Notes: generated from the sequence alone by a model not told the origin. DNA of 64,000 bases from an uncultured Collinsella sp. (GCA_902495355.1 CABUWV010000005.1:1-64000); one strand, 5' to 3'. Positions 1 to 10,802 are shown, numbered from the stretch's first letter. Translations and numbers: made by a program.

Positions 1-54
1 CGCGCCGAGAGTACTGCGGGGTCAGCCCGTGGGAGGCCAGGGCGCCGCTGACCG
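1..54 (+). rRNA. rrf: 5S ribosomal RNA, 3' end only (partial)
   Basis: The window opens inside what looks like the last half of a 5S rRNA. The CCCGTGGGAG and CCAGGGCGCCGC segments fit the helix IV/loop E and 3' closing-strand pattern of actinobacterial 5S RNAs. The segment is followed at once by a strong terminator, as expected at the end of an rRNA operon. The 5' half lies outside the window, so the closing helix cannot be checked. The 3' end is placed by alignment with the E. coli 5S tail and could be off by a few bases. Confidence 0.7.
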
Positions 55-87
55 GTGGACGGCACCGAGCCGTGCGCTTGAATTGAG

Positions 88-120
88 AAGGGGGAGGCCT
101 CGCGGCCTCCCCCTTTTTTT
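88..120 (+). terminator. Rho-independent terminator of the rRNA operon
   Basis: A perfect 12-bp stem (AAGGGGGAGGCC with its complement) closes a TCGC loop and runs straight into seven T residues. It ends the 5S rRNA transcript and isolates coaE from rRNA transcription. Confidence 0.92.
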
Positions 121-188
121 GCGTTTGATAGAGAGTTGTAATACAAGCACTCGCTTTCGTTTAGCTTGTCTTACTGTTTGGCTGTATT

Positions 189-219
189 TTGAGTCCTTCT
201 TTTGTATTTGCGCGATAAT
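189..219 (+). promoter_or_regulatory. Candidate promoter for coaE-slt
   Basis: TTGAGT at 189-194 and GATAAT at 214-219 resemble -35 and -10 boxes but are 19 bases apart, which is long. The site lies between the rRNA terminator and the coaE ribosome binding site, so some promoter is needed here. This is the best candidate visible. Confidence 0.4.
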
Positions 220-247
220 AACTCCCATTGGCGTTAGGGAGGACTTG

Positions 248-889
248 ATGTTTACCGTTTTTGTCTTGGGCAATATTGCTTCGGGTAAGTCGACTGCCTG
301 CCGCTATCTCGAATCTCATGGCGCCATGCTTATCGATCTGGATGAGCTTGCCAAATCGCTTTATGTGCCAGGCTCCGATATCGTCAATGCCCTCGCGGAA
401 GAATTCGGTTGGGACATTCTGGACGGGGAGGGCGGCATTCGCCGCAATGTCCTCGCTGCTCGAGCTTTCGCCTCTCCTGATACAGTTGCGCGGCTCAATG
501 GCATCGTTCACCCGGTTCTCATCGAACAGCTTTCGCTGAGGATCCTTGATCCGGTTTGCTGCACGGTTTCGTCCCCCCGTTATCCCTTTGCGGTAGTCGA
601 GGTTTCTGCCCCGACTGGTTTTGAGGATGCTTTTGGCCTGGCTGATGAAATTCTGGTTATCAGCGCTCCTTTAGCAGTTCGTCGCGAGCGTGCCATTCAT
701 CGTGGTATGGAGTCCTCTGATTTTGATGCGCGCTCTGCATGCCAACCTGATGAGGCTTCGCTTTGCAATCTCGCTACGACGGTAATCGATAATACGGCAG
801 GCGACAATTCACTCTTTGAACAACTGGACGCATGGCTTGCGCGCCATGGCTTCGGGGATGTAGTGGATAGGGAGGAGACCGATGCCTAA
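248..889 (+). CDS. coaE: Dephospho-CoA kinase
   Basis: The enzyme phosphorylates the 3'-hydroxyl of dephospho-CoA with ATP, the last step of coenzyme A synthesis in the cytosol. The 213-residue product has the usual length. The P-loop GNIASGKST lies at residues 8-16, followed by the LIDLDELAKSLY segment typical of CoaE and the RLNGIVHPVL segment of the CoA-binding lid. The reading frame is open further upstream into the terminator, so the start is set at the ATG at 248, which has GGAGG five bases before it. The last eight bases overlap the next gene, which implies translational coupling. Confidence 0.93.
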   Translation: MFTVFVLGNIASGKSTACRYLESHGAMLIDLDELAKSLYVPGSDIVNALAEEFGWDILDGEGGIRRNVLAARAFASPDTVARLNGIVHPVLIEQLSLRILDPVCCTVSSPRYPFAVVEVSAPTGFEDAFGLADEILVISAPLAVRRERAIHRGMESSDFDARSACQPDEASLCNLATTVIDNTAGDNSLFEQLDAWLARHGFGDVVDREETDA

Positions 890-1463
890 GACGCGTTTCT
901 TTACGTGGTATCGCGTAGCGCCACTTGCCGTTATGTTTGTCTTCGGCCTTATTTCGCTCGTCTACTCTTATGCCCCTGCCGCCCTCTTTAAGCCTTTGTA
1001 TCCAATTGACTACGAGGCGTACGTAAAGCAATCGAGCATTTCGCACAATCTTGATCCGTATCTGGTGTGTGCTGTCATAAAGTCGGAATCGAATTGGGAT
1101 CCCGAGGCTGAGTCGAATCAAGGCGCACGGGGATTGATGCAGCTGATGCCCGAGACTGCCCAGGATATGATTGCCAAGGGTCTTGTCGATGGCAGCGAGT
1201 ATTCAGCCGGCGACCTTAACGATCCCGCTACGAACATCGAGTTTGGCTGTGCGTATCTTTCGTATCTTCTAACGTATTTTAACGGGTCGACTGACAGTGC
1301 CATTGCCGCCTATAACGCCGGCATGGGCAATGTCGACGGATGGGCGCAGCAGAGTACGTCGCTTCATAATGCAATCACCTTTCCCGAGACGCAGGCGTAT
1401 CTGATTCGTGTCAATAATGCCTGGGTTCGCTACAAGACCCTCTATCCCGATCGGTTCGTATAG
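882..1463 (+). CDS. Membrane-anchored lytic transglycosylase (SLT domain)
   Basis: It is predicted to cleave the glycan strands of peptidoglycan and form 1,6-anhydro-muramoyl ends. The 193-residue product starts with a basic tail and one hydrophobic segment at about residues 10-30 (signal anchor or signal peptide), then a single goose-type SLT domain. The catalytic glutamate is Glu69 in the motif SESNW. GARGLMQLMPETA and the AAYNAGMGNVDGW motif follow and are diagnostic of the Slt70 family. It starts inside the end of coaE (8-base overlap). The coaE-slt pairing is known from other Gram-positive genomes, but the reason for it is not clear from sequence. Confidence 0.88.
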   Translation: MPKTRFFTWYRVAPLAVMFVFGLISLVYSYAPAALFKPLYPIDYEAYVKQSSISHNLDPYLVCAVIKSESNWDPEAESNQGARGLMQLMPETAQDMIAKGLVDGSEYSAGDLNDPATNIEFGCAYLSYLLTYFNGSTDSAIAAYNAGMGNVDGWAQQSTSLHNAITFPETQAYLIRVNNAWVRYKTLYPDRFV

Positions 1464-1514
1464 GACTATGCCTGCCGCCTGCGTATACTGCAGATATATG
1501 AGTTAGGAGTATCC

Positions 1515-3755
1515 ATGGCGGAATTTGAAGTTGAGCGTGTTGGAGGAGAGCTCAAACGTTTTGGCGTTGAGGGCTCTGAGGTGCCGTTTGAGGTCGTGTC
1601 TCCATACGAGCCCGCCGGTTCCCAGCCTAAGGCCATTGAGTCGCTTGTGCAGGGTGTGAGGGACGGAGATCGCTATCAGGTTTTGCTGGGCGTGACTGGT
1701 TCGGGCAAGACCTTCACGATGGCTAAGACTATTGAGGCCCTGGGGAAGCCGACGCTGGTCATGGCTCCCAATAAAACGCTTGCCGCTCAGCTCGCGAGCG
1801 AGCTCAAGGAATTCTTCCCTAACAACGCCGTGGTCTATTTTGTGTCGTACTACGATTACTATCAGCCCGAGGCATATGTACCGCAGAGTGATACGTATAT
1901 CGAGAAAGACTCCTCGATTAACGAAGAGGTCGAGATGCTGCGCCATCAGGCGACGGCATCGCTGCTATCTCGACGCGATGTGATCGTCGTCGCATCGGTC
2001 TCGTGTATCTATGGCATTGGCTCCCCCGAGGACTATGCGGGCCTAGCTCCGAACGTCGACAAGAAGGTGCCGCTCGAGCGCGATGACTTTATCCATGCGC
2101 TTATCGATATCCAGTACGATCGCAATGACTATGATTTGGCACGTGGCACCTTCCGCGTGCGCGGCGATGTCGTCGACGTGTATCCGCCCTATGCCGAGCA
2201 TCCGTTGCGGTTTGAGTTTTTTGGCGACGAGGTCGAGCTGATTGCCGAGATCGACGAGGTCACCGGCGAGATGCTGCGTGAGTACGAGGCCATTCCCGTG
2301 TGGCCGGCCTCGCACTACGTGACTGAGAAACCTAAGGTCAAAGCGGCTCTGAAATCAATCAGCGAAGAGTGCGAGAAGCGTGTGGCCGAGCTCAAGGCGA
2401 CTGATAAGCTGCTCGAGGCGCAGCGTCTGCAGCAGCGCACCGACTATGATCTCGAGATGCTCGAGACCATGGGTTTTTGTAACGGCATCGAGAACTACTC
2501 GCGTCATCTGGACGGTCGAAAACCGGGCGAGCCGCCGTTTACCCTGATCGATTACTTTCCTAAGGACATGCTCTGTATCATCGACGAGAGTCATGTAACG
2601 GTGCCGCAGATCCGCGGCATGCACGAAGGCGACCGCTCGCGTAAGGTGACGCTGGTGGAGCATGGTTTTCGTCTGCCTTCGGCACTCGATAACCGCCCGC
2701 TCCGCTTCGATGAGTTTGAGGCGAGGATTCCCCAGTTCATCTACGTTTCGGCCACGCCGGGCGACTATGAGCTGCGGGTTAGCCAGAACGACGTTGAGCA
2801 GATTATTCGTCCGACCGGCCTGCTCGACCCCAAGATCGATGTGCGTCCGGTTCGTGGGCAGATTGACGATCTTGAGGACGAGATTCGCGAGCGCGTTGCC
2901 CGCAAGGAGCGCGTGCTGGTGACCACGCTCACCAAGCGCATGGCCGAGGACCTGACCGACCATCTGCTTGATGCCGGCATTAAGGTCAATTACATGCACT
3001 CCGATACAGCGACGATGGACCGTGTCGAGATCCTGCGAACGCTGCGCGAGGGAAAGATCGATGTTCTCGTTGGCATTAACCTGCTTCGCGAGGGTCTAGA
3101 CCTTCCCGAGGTCTCGCTGGTGGCAATTCTCGACGCCGACAAGGAAGGCTTCTTGCGCAACCGACGTTCGCTGATTCAGACGATTGGCCGTGCGGCCCGC
3201 AATGCCGACGGCGAGGTCATCATGTATGCAGACGTTGTGACCGATTCGATGAAAGAAGCCATCGAGGAGACGCAGCGCCGTCGTGAGATTCAGATGGCAT
3301 ATAACGAAGAGCATGGCATTGTGCCCAAGACGGTCCGCAAGGCCATTAACGACATTTCGAGTTTTATTGCCGAGGCCGAAAAGACTGTGGGCTCGAAGGG
3401 ACGCTCGAAGGGCGACTCTCTGGGCCATGGTGCGTTCTATACGCCCGATGAAAACGGCGAGGGAGCCGCGCCGGAGACGGTGGCACCCGAGCAAACGCTT
3501 GCCGAGCAGCTGGAAGGGCTACCGCATGACGAGCTCGTGCGGATCGTCGAGACCATGGAGGAAGACATGCGTAACGCTTCCGCCGCCATGGACTTTGAGG
3601 AGGCGGCGCGTCTGCGCGATGCCGTCGTTCAGATTCGGGCGATGCTTGAGGGCGCATCTGAGGACGAAACGATTGAGCGTTTGCGTTCGCAGGCTCGCAA
3701 GGGCTCTACCTTTGCTTCGGGCAGAAAACGCCAGGGTGCACGATTCAGGAAGTAG
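1515..3755 (+). CDS. uvrB: Excinuclease ABC subunit B
   Basis: This is the damage-verifying helicase-like subunit of nucleotide excision repair. The 746-residue product carries the Walker A motif GVTGSGKT at about residues 59-66, the aromatic beta-hairpin around [10 protein letters not shown] (about 110-130) that is inserted between the DNA strands, the DESH Walker B box, helicase motifs V and VI (GRAARN), and a C-terminal UVR motif (about 675-710) that contacts UvrC. AGGAG lies five bases before the ATG. A TATACT -10-like element is present at 1484-1489, without a clear -35 box. uvrA and uvrC follow further along the same strand. Confidence 0.97.
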   Translation: MAEFEVERVGGELKRFGVEGSEVPFEVVSPYEPAGSQPKAIESLVQGVRDGDRYQVLLGVTGSGKTFTMAKTIEALGKPTLVMAPNKTLAAQLASELKEFFPNNAVVYFVSYYDYYQPEAYVPQSDTYIEKDSSINEEVEMLRHQATASLLSRRDVIVVASVSCIYGIGSPEDYAGLAPNVDKKVPLERDDFIHALIDIQYDRNDYDLARGTFRVRGDVVDVYPPYAEHPLRFEFFGDEVELIAEIDEVTGEMLREYEAIPVWPASHYVTEKPKVKAALKSISEECEKRVAELKATDKLLEAQRLQQRTDYDLEMLETMGFCNGIENYSRHLDGRKPGEPPFTLIDYFPKDMLCIIDESHVTVPQIRGMHEGDRSRKVTLVEHGFRLPSALDNRPLRFDEFEARIPQFIYVSATPGDYELRVSQNDVEQIIRPTGLLDPKIDVRPVRGQIDDLEDEIRERVARKERVLVTTLTKRMAEDLTDHLLDAGIKVNYMHSDTATMDRVEILRTLREGKIDVLVGINLLREGLDLPEVSLVAILDADKEGFLRNRRSLIQTIGRAARNADGEVIMYADVVTDSMKEAIEETQRRREIQMAYNEEHGIVPKTVRKAINDISSFIAEAEKTVGSKGRSKGDSLGHGAFYTPDENGEGAAPETVAPEQTLAEQLEGLPHDELVRIVETMEEDMRNASAAMDFEEAARLRDAVVQIRAMLEGASEDETIERLRSQARKGSTFASGRKRQGARFRK

Positions 3756-3758
3756 CGA

Positions 3759-3794
3759 ACAGGCCCCGAGTTCCCTGTGGAGCTCGGGGCCTGT
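3759..3794. terminator. Hairpin between convergent genes
   Basis: Perfect 12-bp arms (ACAGGCCCCGAG and complement) enclose a 12-base loop between uvrB and the convergent minus-strand gene ending at 3821. There is no long U tract on either side. It probably acts as a two-way stop or as an mRNA 3' end. Confidence 0.65.
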
Positions 3795-3820
3795 GTCGTT
3801 CGGACGCGAGAGTTCGTGCA

Positions 3821-5461
3821 CTAGAGGTCTGCTATCAGCGCCTCAGCGCAACGGATGCCGTCGGTGGCGGCACTCATGATGCCGCCGGCATATCCGGCAC
3901 CCTCGCCGCAAGGGTAAAGGCCCGGGGTCGACGTGGCGTGGCATGTTCGATCGCGGGTGACGGTGACCGGGGAGCTCGAGCGTGTCTCCACGCCAGTGAG
4001 GACCGCATCGGGGCGGTCATAGCCGCGCAGTTTCTTACCGAGCAGGGGGATTCCCAAACGAAGCGATTCGACGATATGCTGCGGGAGGGCATCGTCGATC
4101 GCCGTCCAGGTCACGCCAAGTGGATAGGTTGGTTTTACCTTTCCGGGTGCCGTGCTGGCACGTCTAGCAAGGAAATCTCCGACGAGCTGTGCCGGCGCGT
4201 TCCAGTTAGAGCCACCCAGGCGATAGGCGGCTCGCTCGCAGGCGCGCTGGAGCTCAATGCCTGCGAGCGGATCATCGCCGGGAAGGTCGTCGGGTGTGAC
4301 GTTGACGAGTAGGGCGGCATTTGCGTTACGCCCGTCGCGGGCATTGAGGCTGGCACCGTTGACGCACAGATGGCCCTGCTCGGAAGAAGCCGCGACAACC
4401 TGTCCGCCGGGGCACATGCAAAATGAGAACACGCTGCGGCCGTTGGGGAGATGGGCGACAAGCTTGTAGGGGGCTGCTCCGAGTGCCGGGTGCCCCGCCG
4501 AGGGGCCATATTGGGCACGGTCGATGTCGCGCTGTGGATGCTCGGTGCGCACGCCCACGGCAAAGGTCTTTTGCGCGAGGGCAACGTTATGTTCTTTGAG
4601 AAGCTCGAATACGTCGCGGGCGGAATGGCCGCAGGCGAGAATGAGGTGCTTTGTGGCGATTGTCTCGCTTGTGGTTTCTTGGGGCGGTTGGACATCGATG
4701 CCGGTGATGGCGCCAGATCCATCGGTTCGAATATCGACGAGCTTTGTTCGATAGCGGACGGTTCCACCGAGCCGCTCGATGCGCTGAGAAATGTTGGTGA
4801 CGACGGTGGGGAGGATGTCGGAGCCAATGTGCGGCTTGGCGTCCCACAGGATGTCACGAGGTGAGCCCGCTTCGACGAAGGTCTCAAGAATCAGTCGATG
4901 GGCGGGATTCTTGGTTCCCGTGTTGAGCTTGCCGTCCGAGAAGGTCCCTGCGCCGCCCAGGCCAAATTGGATATTGCTTTCGGGGTCGAGGATACGCTCC
5001 TTAAGAAAGAGATCAATCGCTTCCGAGCGGCGAAGCGCGGGGTCGCCGCGCTCGATGAGCAGGGGTTTAAGGCCCGCTTCGGCAAGGGTCAGGGCGGCGA
5101 AGAGACCGGCGCAACCGGCGCCGACAACGACGGGACGCCCCTTGGGTGCATTCGGGACAGGGTTGGGGAATGAAGGAGCCTCGCCGTCTACCATGCGGAT
5201 GCGCGAGCGGTCGCGCTCGGCGACGCGGTCGACCACCTCCTGCTCGAGTCGGGAGCTTGTCAGCTCAACTCGAAAGCTCAAAATAAAATGGACATCTCGC
5301 TTTTTACGGGCGTCGATTGACTTGCGATGGAGCTCAATGGCTTTAATCTGGGAATCCTCGCATCGCAGGGCTCGTTTGACGGCGCGTCTGCCAATAGCAA
5401 GGCAGGCGGCTTCGTCGCCTGCCTCATCGAGTGACGCATGGACTTGGGTGATTTCGATCAT
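3821..5461 (-). CDS. FAD-dependent dehydrogenase of the COG2509 type
   Basis: A 546-residue flavoprotein of unknown substrate. Residues 1-80 form the ferredoxin-like N-terminal domain typical of this family. It is followed by a dinucleotide-binding fold with the motif VVGAGCAGLFAALTLAEAG, then a long central part containing FGLGGAGTFSDGKLNTG, and a C-terminal CGEGAGYAGGIMSAATDG segment that closes over FAD. The reading frame extends 57 codons further upstream, through a terminator. The start is set at the ATG at 5461 because AAGGAG lies directly before it and the family begins here. It is the third gene of a minus-strand run with an Mrp ATPase and a second flavoprotein. A terminator-like hairpin separates it from the preceding gene, so it may have its own level of expression. 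Confidence 0.85.
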   Translation of the reverse strand: MIEITQVHASLDEAGDEAACLAIGRRAVKRALRCEDSQIKAIELHRKSIDARKKRDVHFILSFRVELTSSRLEQEVVDRVAERDRSRIRMVDGEAPSFPNPVPNAPKGRPVVVGAGCAGLFAALTLAEAGLKPLLIERGDPALRRSEAIDLFLKERILDPESNIQFGLGGAGTFSDGKLNTGTKNPAHRLILETFVEAGSPRDILWDAKPHIGSDILPTVVTNISQRIERLGGTVRYRTKLVDIRTDGSGAITGIDVQPPQETTSETIATKHLILACGHSARDVFELLKEHNVALAQKTFAVGVRTEHPQRDIDRAQYGPSAGHPALGAAPYKLVAHLPNGRSVFSFCMCPGGQVVAASSEQGHLCVNGASLNARDGRNANAALLVNVTPDDLPGDDPLAGIELQRACERAAYRLGGSNWNAPAQLVGDFLARRASTAPGKVKPTYPLGVTWTAIDDALPQHIVESLRLGIPLLGKKLRGYDRPDAVLTGVETRSSSPVTVTRDRTCHATSTPGLYPCGEGAGYAGGIMSAATDGIRCAEALIADL

Positions 5462-5480
5462 CGAGGTCTCCTTAGATGCA

Positions 5481-5511
5481 AGAAAGAGGCCGCCCGGTGT
5501 CCCAGACGGCC
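5481..5511 (-). terminator. Terminator or attenuator upstream of the COG2509 gene
   Basis: On the minus strand a 10-bp GC-rich stem (two G-U pairs) with a GACA loop is followed by TCTTTCT. It lies after the stop of the BaiN-like gene and just before the ribosome binding site of the next gene, so it may end or attenuate the upstream transcript. Confidence 0.65.
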
Positions 5512-5540
5512 CGAATGCGTTTTGATTATAGACTGCGCGG

Positions 5541-6812
5541 CTATAGGCTGCTTGCAGCGCGAATACCTGAGATCCAAGCCCACGCAAGGTTGAAACCACC
5601 GCAATCGGCATCGATGTCGAGCGCCTCGCCACAGATGTAAAGTGGGGCGCCTGCCGCGTTGCTCACGCAGAGGTCGGGAGCTGAGACGCTCTCGATGGGC
5701 ACGCCGCCGCGCGTGACCTGGGCCGAACGCTCCTCTGTCGTTCCCTTGACGAGCAGCTTAAAGTGCTTGAGGATTGAGACCAGATGGACGACGTCGTACG
5801 ACCCGGGGTGGCACTGTTCGAATGCGGTGCAGACAACGTGTGAGAACTGCGGGGCGAGCATGCCGTCGAGCCAACGGGGGTCGCAGGGCGAAAAGCCGCC
5901 GAGCAACGCAACTCGCTGGTTAAGTATATCGAGCAACTTGTCTTTGGAGAGGTCGGGGAATACGTCGAGCAGAATCGTGTCGCCGCGCTGGACGCGACGG
6001 GAGAGGTTAAAGGCGGCAACGCCCGAGATGCCAAAGGTTCGGAAGAGCACTTCGCCGTCTTCGTGCCAGAGCTCCTCGTGATTGCGGGTGAGCGTCAAAC
6101 GGGCGCGGATGCGCAGGCCATCCAGCGTCTTGAGCGCAGTCTGGTCGCCGAAGACCGATGCCGACACAGGGCAGAGGACGGGGTGCTGCGGGGTGAGGGG
6201 AAGATTGAACGTCTTCGCGATGTCGGCAGGGCTGCCGCCCGTAGCGATAATTACGGCCTTTGCCTGCAGCGTCTCGTTCTTGCGAGGGGTGTCGGTGAGC
6301 GCCTTCCGAAGCGAGCGTAGTTCCGATTTTCGGTCGTCGTGCTTTTTTGCCTTGAGTGCTCGCGCAGGACGGTCAATTTTGAGTGCCCAGCCCTCGGGGG
6401 CTTTGAATGCCGAGGCGACGTTTGCTCCACAGATCAAGGTGATACCCAGGTGATTGCAGGCGTTGAGAAGCGCATCGCGCACCGATTCGGCACGAAGGGA
6501 GCGCGGATACAGCCGACCCTCCTCGGAAGTCGTCATGATGCCCAGCGAGGAGAAGAAACTGCCGAGCTCTTGCTCAGGCTGGGGACCCATGATGGATTCG
6601 ACGAATGCGGGGCGGTTGTACCGCTTAAAATCGATTGATTCGTTGGAAAGGTTGCAGCGGCCGTTGCCGGTCGCAAGGAGTTTAAGGCCGCAGGCAACAT
6701 CGCGCTCAACGATGCAGGCGCTTTTGCCTGCGCGTGCGGCCGTAATGGCGGCGGCGAGCCCCGAGGCCCCGCCGCCGATTACCAAGACGTCATAGGAGGC
6801 GTTTGTGTTCAC
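5541..6812 (-). CDS. NAD(P)/FAD-dependent oxidoreductase, BaiN/HI0933 family
   Basis: A 423-residue flavoprotein of the COG2081 family. Members include BaiN of bile-acid-converting gut clostridia, but most have no assigned substrate. The FAD-binding motif VIGGGASGLAAAITAARAG lies near the N terminus, GNGRCNLSN at about residues 50-60 is the family signature, and a C-terminal GFNLAWAWISG segment completes the FAD site. It begins with GTG directly after the stop codon of the upstream Mrp gene (TAAGTG), with a GAGG box inside that gene, so the two are translationally coupled. A role in bile acid chemistry cannot be inferred from sequence alone. Confidence 0.85.
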   Translation of the reverse strand: MNTNASYDVLVIGGGASGLAAAITAARAGKSACIVERDVACGLKLLATGNGRCNLSNESIDFKRYNRPAFVESIMGPQPEQELGSFFSSLGIMTTSEEGRLYPRSLRAESVRDALLNACNHLGITLICGANVASAFKAPEGWALKIDRPARALKAKKHDDRKSELRSLRKALTDTPRKNETLQAKAVIIATGGSPADIAKTFNLPLTPQHPVLCPVSASVFGDQTALKTLDGLRIRARLTLTRNHEELWHEDGEVLFRTFGISGVAAFNLSRRVQRGDTILLDVFPDLSKDKLLDILNQRVALLGGFSPCDPRWLDGMLAPQFSHVVCTAFEQCHPGSYDVVHLVSILKHFKLLVKGTTEERSAQVTRGGVPIESVSAPDLCVSNAAGAPLYICGEALDIDADCGGFNLAWAWISGIRAASSL

Positions 6813-7643
6813 TTAGGCCTCGGCGGTCTCGTGCGGGGCAATGGCCTCGACGGCAGAGACGGCTTGGGGCAGCATACCGTCGGGCAGTGCGGTCTCAACC
6901 TCGCCCTTATCGCAAGCCTCGGCGAGTGCCGGATTGATGGGAAGCTGCCCTAGGATCTCGAGGTTGTAGCGCTCGGCGACCTCGGGGAGCTTGCTCTTGC
7001 CAAAGACCTCGATCTTCTTGCCGCAATCGGGGCACTCGATATAGCTCATGTTTTCGACGATTCCCAGAATGGGGACGTTCATCTTCTCGGCCATGTTGAC
7101 CGCCTTGGCGACGATCATCGAGACCAGATCCTGCGGGCTCGTGACGATGACGATGCCATCGACGGGCAGCGACTGGAAGACCGTGAGGGCGACGTCGCCC
7201 GTTCCCGGAGGCATGTCGACCAACAGGTAGTCGATGGGGCCCCATGAGGTTTCGCTCCAGAACTGCCTGATGGCACCCGCGATAACCGGACCGCGCCAGA
7301 GGACGGGGTCGGTTTCGTTTTGGAGCAGCAGGTTAGAGCTCATGACCTTGACGCCGCGCTCGGAGATTTCGGGCAGCATAAGGTTGCCGAGGGCATGGAC
7401 GTGACGTCCGCTCATGCCGAACATCTTAGGGATAGAGGGGCCGGTTATATCGGCATCGAGGACGCCGACCTTGTGACCGTGGCGGGAAAGCTCCGTGGCG
7501 ATGGCGCCGGTGACGAATGACTTGCCGACGCCGCCCTTACCGGAAAGCACGGCGATAACGCGCTTGACCTCGGACAGCGTATTCTCCTCAAATTGCGACG
7601 GCGACGTTTGCCCGCCGGCTGCCTGTGCGTGCTCGCAACCCAT
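6813..7643 (-). CDS. mrp: Mrp/NBP35-family iron-sulfur cluster carrier ATPase
   Basis: A 276-residue P-loop ATPase thought to carry and transfer [4Fe-4S] clusters. The deviant Walker A motif GKGGVGKS lies at residues 35-42. The MPPGTGDVALT segment and the late ECPDCGKK CxxC motif, which holds the bridging cluster in a dimer, are present. The N terminus carries a Cys (MGCEH) as in related actinobacterial proteins. The frame is open 19 codons further upstream, but AAAGGAG lies six bases before the ATG at 7643, which is taken as the start. It is followed without a gap by the BaiN-like flavoprotein gene. Confidence 0.9.
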   Translation of the reverse strand: MGCEHAQAAGGQTSPSQFEENTLSEVKRVIAVLSGKGGVGKSFVTGAIATELSRHGHKVGVLDADITGPSIPKMFGMSGRHVHALGNLMLPEISERGVKVMSSNLLLQNETDPVLWRGPVIAGAIRQFWSETSWGPIDYLLVDMPPGTGDVALTVFQSLPVDGIVIVTSPQDLVSMIVAKAVNMAEKMNVPILGIVENMSYIECPDCGKKIEVFGKSKLPEVAERYNLEILGQLPINPALAEACDKGEVETALPDGMLPQAVSAVEAIAPHETAEA

Positions 7644-7827
7644 GTTTGACTCCTTTGTATATGTTGGGGCCGGAGCCCCGCGGTGTGACACGAGCGTCAT
7701 TGTACCCTCGTTTGCGAGCGGGAGTCATTTATGATGCGTGGTAGGCGATCGACAGTATTCGAAAGTACGGACCGAGCGTGCGGCCTGCGGCGTCAGACAA
7801 CGCAAAAGGTCTGCGAATCTTGTATTA

Positions 7828-7841
7828 CGAACATCTGTGCG
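7828..7841. promoter_or_regulatory. Candidate LexA (SOS) box upstream of uvrA
   Basis: CGAACATCTGTGCG agrees with the Gram-positive SOS consensus CGAACRNRYGTTYG at 12 of 14 positions. It lies 62 bases before the uvrA start and just upstream of a TAAACT -10-like element at 7854-7859. No equally good box was seen before uvrB or uvrC. Confidence 0.45.
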
Positions 7842-7902
7842 CGTCGAGTGCGCTAAACTCATCGTCAGTGTGATTTGAAGTTGTAGGAGGCAAGGAGCTT
7901 CC

Positions 7903-10782
7903 ATGTCTGATTCTTCTATCGTTATCCGCGGCGCGCGCGAGCATAACCTGCGCGATATCGATGTTTCCATTCCGCGTGACCAGCTCGTGGTCATAACCGG
8001 TCTTTCCGGATCGGGCAAGAGCTCACTGGCGTTCGATACCATCTATGCCGAGGGCCAGCGCCGTTACGTCGAGAGCCTTTCGAGCTATGCGCGTCAGTTT
8101 TTGGGCCAGATGGACAAGCCCGATCTGGACTCGATTGACGGCCTGTCGCCGGCTGTTTCGATCGATCAGAAGACGACGTCCAAAAACCCACGCTCGACGG
8201 TGGGCACCGTAACCGAGATTTACGACTATCTGCGTCTGCTGTTTGCTCGCGTGGGAACGCCGCACTGTCCTGAGTGCGGTCGTGTCATTGAGCGTCAGAC
8301 GACCGATCAGGTCGCCGATAAGGTGCTGGCGGCGGGGGAGGGCCGTCGCGCTTTTGTTTTGGCGCCGGTGGTTCGTGGACGCAAGGGCGAATATGCCAAG
8401 CTGTTTGAGGACCTGCGTGCGGAGGGCTTTAGCCGTGTGCGCGTCGACGGCGAGGTGCGCTCGCTTGACGACCCTATCGACCTGGACAAGAAGTTCAAAC
8501 ACGACATTGAGGTCGTGGTCGACCGTATCGTGATTCGAGAGAATTCCCTGGGTCGCATTGCCGAGTCCGTCGAGCAGGCGACGGCACTGGCGCACGGTAA
8601 CGTGAACGTGTACATGTTGCCCGACCGCGACGCTCCCGAGGGAACCGAGGGCGAGCTGCTGGAGTATTCGCTGGCACTGGCGTGCCCGGAGCACGGGCAT
8701 TCCATCGACGACCTGCAGCCGCGCGATTTCTCGTTCAATGCGCCCTATGGTGCATGTCCCGAGTGCGATGGCCTGGGCTTTAAAAAGACTGTCGATGCCG
8801 AGGCGCTGATTGAAGACCCCTCAAAGTCGATTGCCGACGGAGTCTTTGGCAGCCTGTTCGGCAATTCCAACTATTATCAGCAGATTTTTGCTGCGGTCTG
8901 CAAACACTTTAAGGTGAGTGCCGATACGCCATGGGAGGACCTGCCCCCGCGGGTGCGTCGTGCGTTTTTGGATGGCATGGGCGACACGAAGATTTCGGTC
9001 GACTATCAAAAGCTCGATGGGCGTCGCAGCCAGTGGGACACTAAGTTCTCAGGTGTGCGCAACATCCTGTACGAGCGCTATAACGAGACGACGAACGAGA
9101 ACACCAGGGCTCGCTTGGAGAAATACATTCGCGAAGAGCCGTGCTCGAGCTGTCACGGTGCTCGCCTGCGCCCCGAGATGCTTGCCGTCACCGTGGGCGG
9201 CAAGTCCATTTACGATGTCTGCTGCCTGTCGTGTCGCGAGTCGCTCGAGTTTTTTGAGGGCCTGGAGCTTACCGAGCGTCAGCAGTTTATCGGCGGGCGC
9301 ATCGTCAAGGAAATCTTGGAGCGCCTGCGTTTTCTGGTCGATGTCGGACTCGACTATCTGACGCTCGATCGCGCCTCGGCGACGCTTTCCGGCGGTGAGG
9401 CCCAGCGCATTCGCCTGGCAACGCAGATCGGCGCCGGCCTCATGGGCGTTCTGTACATTCTGGACGAGCCGTCGATCGGTCTCCACCAACGCGATAACGA
9501 GCGTCTGATCAAGACGCTCGAGCGCTTGCGCGATATCGGTAATACCGTTATCGTCGTCGAGCACGACGAAGATACAATTCGCGCTGCCGACTACGTGATC
9601 GATATGGGTCCCGGTGCGGGCGTTAACGGCGGACACGTGGTCGCTGCAGGAACGCCTGCCGATATCATGGCGTGCCCCGATTCCATGACGGGTGCCTATT
9701 TGACCGGCAAGCGGATGATCCGCGTGCCCGATGAGCGCCGCAAGCCCGGCCGCGGCTGTCTTAAGATCACGGGCGCCCGTGCTAACAACCTCAAAAACGT
9801 TACCGCCAAGATTGAGTTCGGTACGCTCACAGTCGTTACCGGTGTTTCGGGATCGGGCAAGAGCTCCCTGGTCACCGATACGATTGCGCCCGCGCTTACG
9901 AATGCCATCCATCGTTCGACGCGTCCCGTGGGGCCGTACAAGAAGATTGAGGGTATCGAGTGCATCGATAAGGTAATCGATATCGACCAGTCGCCGATCG
10001 GTCGCACGCCGCGTTCGAACCCTGCGACCTATATTGGCTTGTGGGATGATCTGCGTGCGCTATTTGCAAGCACGCCGGAGTCGAAGGCGCGCGGCTACTC
10101 GCCGGGACGTTTCTCCTTTAACGTAAGCGGCGGTCGCTGCGAGGCGTGCAAGGGCGATGGCCAGATCAAGATCGAGATGCACTTCCTTCCCGATATCTAT
10201 GTCCCCTGTGAGGTATGTGGCGGCAAACGTTATAACCGCGAGACACTCGAGGTTACCTACCGCGGCAAGACAATCTCGGACGTGCTCGACATGAGTGTCA
10301 CCGAAGCACTGGCTTTCTTTGGGAATATCCCGCAGATTAAGCGCAAACTGCAGACCCTATATGACGTGGGTCTGGGTTATGTGAGCTTGGGCCAGCCCGC
10401 TACGACGCTTTCGGGCGGCGAGGCGCAGCGCGTGAAGCTCGCCAAGGAGCTTCATCGTCGTCAGACAGGTAAGACGTTCTACATTTTGGACGAGCCTACA
10501 ACCGGCCTTCATTTTGAGGATGTTCGCCAGCTGCTCGACGTTTTGCAGCGCCTGGTCGATGCGGGCAACACGGTTCTGGTGATCGAGCACAACCTTGATG
10601 TCATCAAGGTTGCCGACCGCCTGATCGATATGGGCCCCGAAGGCGGCAATGGCGGCGGAACCGTCGTGGTCTCAGGCACGCCGGAGCAAGTCGCGGCATG
10701 TTCGCAGAGCTACACGGGCAAGTTCTTGGCGCCGCTGCTCAAGCGTGACCGTGAGCGTCAGGCGCAGCTCGACGCACAGTAA
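7903..10782 (+). CDS. uvrA: Excinuclease ABC subunit A
   Basis: The damage-sensing ATPase of nucleotide excision repair. The 959-residue product has two ABC modules: Walker A motifs at about residues 33-40 (GLSGSGKS) and 647-654 (GVSGSGKS), and signature motifs LSGGEAQR at about 495 and 836. Zinc-binding CxxC pairs lie inside the insertion domains ([20 protein letters not shown] and CEVCGGKR regions). AAGGAG sits five bases before the ATG. It stands alone between a divergent mrp gene and a terminator, so it is probably a single-gene unit, possibly under LexA control. Confidence 0.97.
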   Translation: MSDSSIVIRGAREHNLRDIDVSIPRDQLVVITGLSGSGKSSLAFDTIYAEGQRRYVESLSSYARQFLGQMDKPDLDSIDGLSPAVSIDQKTTSKNPRSTVGTVTEIYDYLRLLFARVGTPHCPECGRVIERQTTDQVADKVLAAGEGRRAFVLAPVVRGRKGEYAKLFEDLRAEGFSRVRVDGEVRSLDDPIDLDKKFKHDIEVVVDRIVIRENSLGRIAESVEQATALAHGNVNVYMLPDRDAPEGTEGELLEYSLALACPEHGHSIDDLQPRDFSFNAPYGACPECDGLGFKKTVDAEALIEDPSKSIADGVFGSLFGNSNYYQQIFAAVCKHFKVSADTPWEDLPPRVRRAFLDGMGDTKISVDYQKLDGRRSQWDTKFSGVRNILYERYNETTNENTRARLEKYIREEPCSSCHGARLRPEMLAVTVGGKSIYDVCCLSCRESLEFFEGLELTERQQFIGGRIVKEILERLRFLVDVGLDYLTLDRASATLSGGEAQRIRLATQIGAGLMGVLYILDEPSIGLHQRDNERLIKTLERLRDIGNTVIVVEHDEDTIRAADYVIDMGPGAGVNGGHVVAAGTPADIMACPDSMTGAYLTGKRMIRVPDERRKPGRGCLKITGARANNLKNVTAKIEFGTLTVVTGVSGSGKSSLVTDTIAPALTNAIHRSTRPVGPYKKIEGIECIDKVIDIDQSPIGRTPRSNPATYIGLWDDLRALFASTPESKARGYSPGRFSFNVSGGRCEACKGDGQIKIEMHFLPDIYVPCEVCGGKRYNRETLEVTYRGKTISDVLDMSVTEALAFFGNIPQIKRKLQTLYDVGLGYVSLGQPATTLSGGEAQRVKLAKELHRRQTGKTFYILDEPTTGLHFEDVRQLLDVLQRLVDAGNTVLVIEHNLDVIKVADRLIDMGPEGGNGGGTVVVSGTPEQVAACSQSYTGKFLAPLLKRDRERQAQLDAQ

Positions 10783-10802
10783 GGAGACGTTGTAGTACCG
10801 AC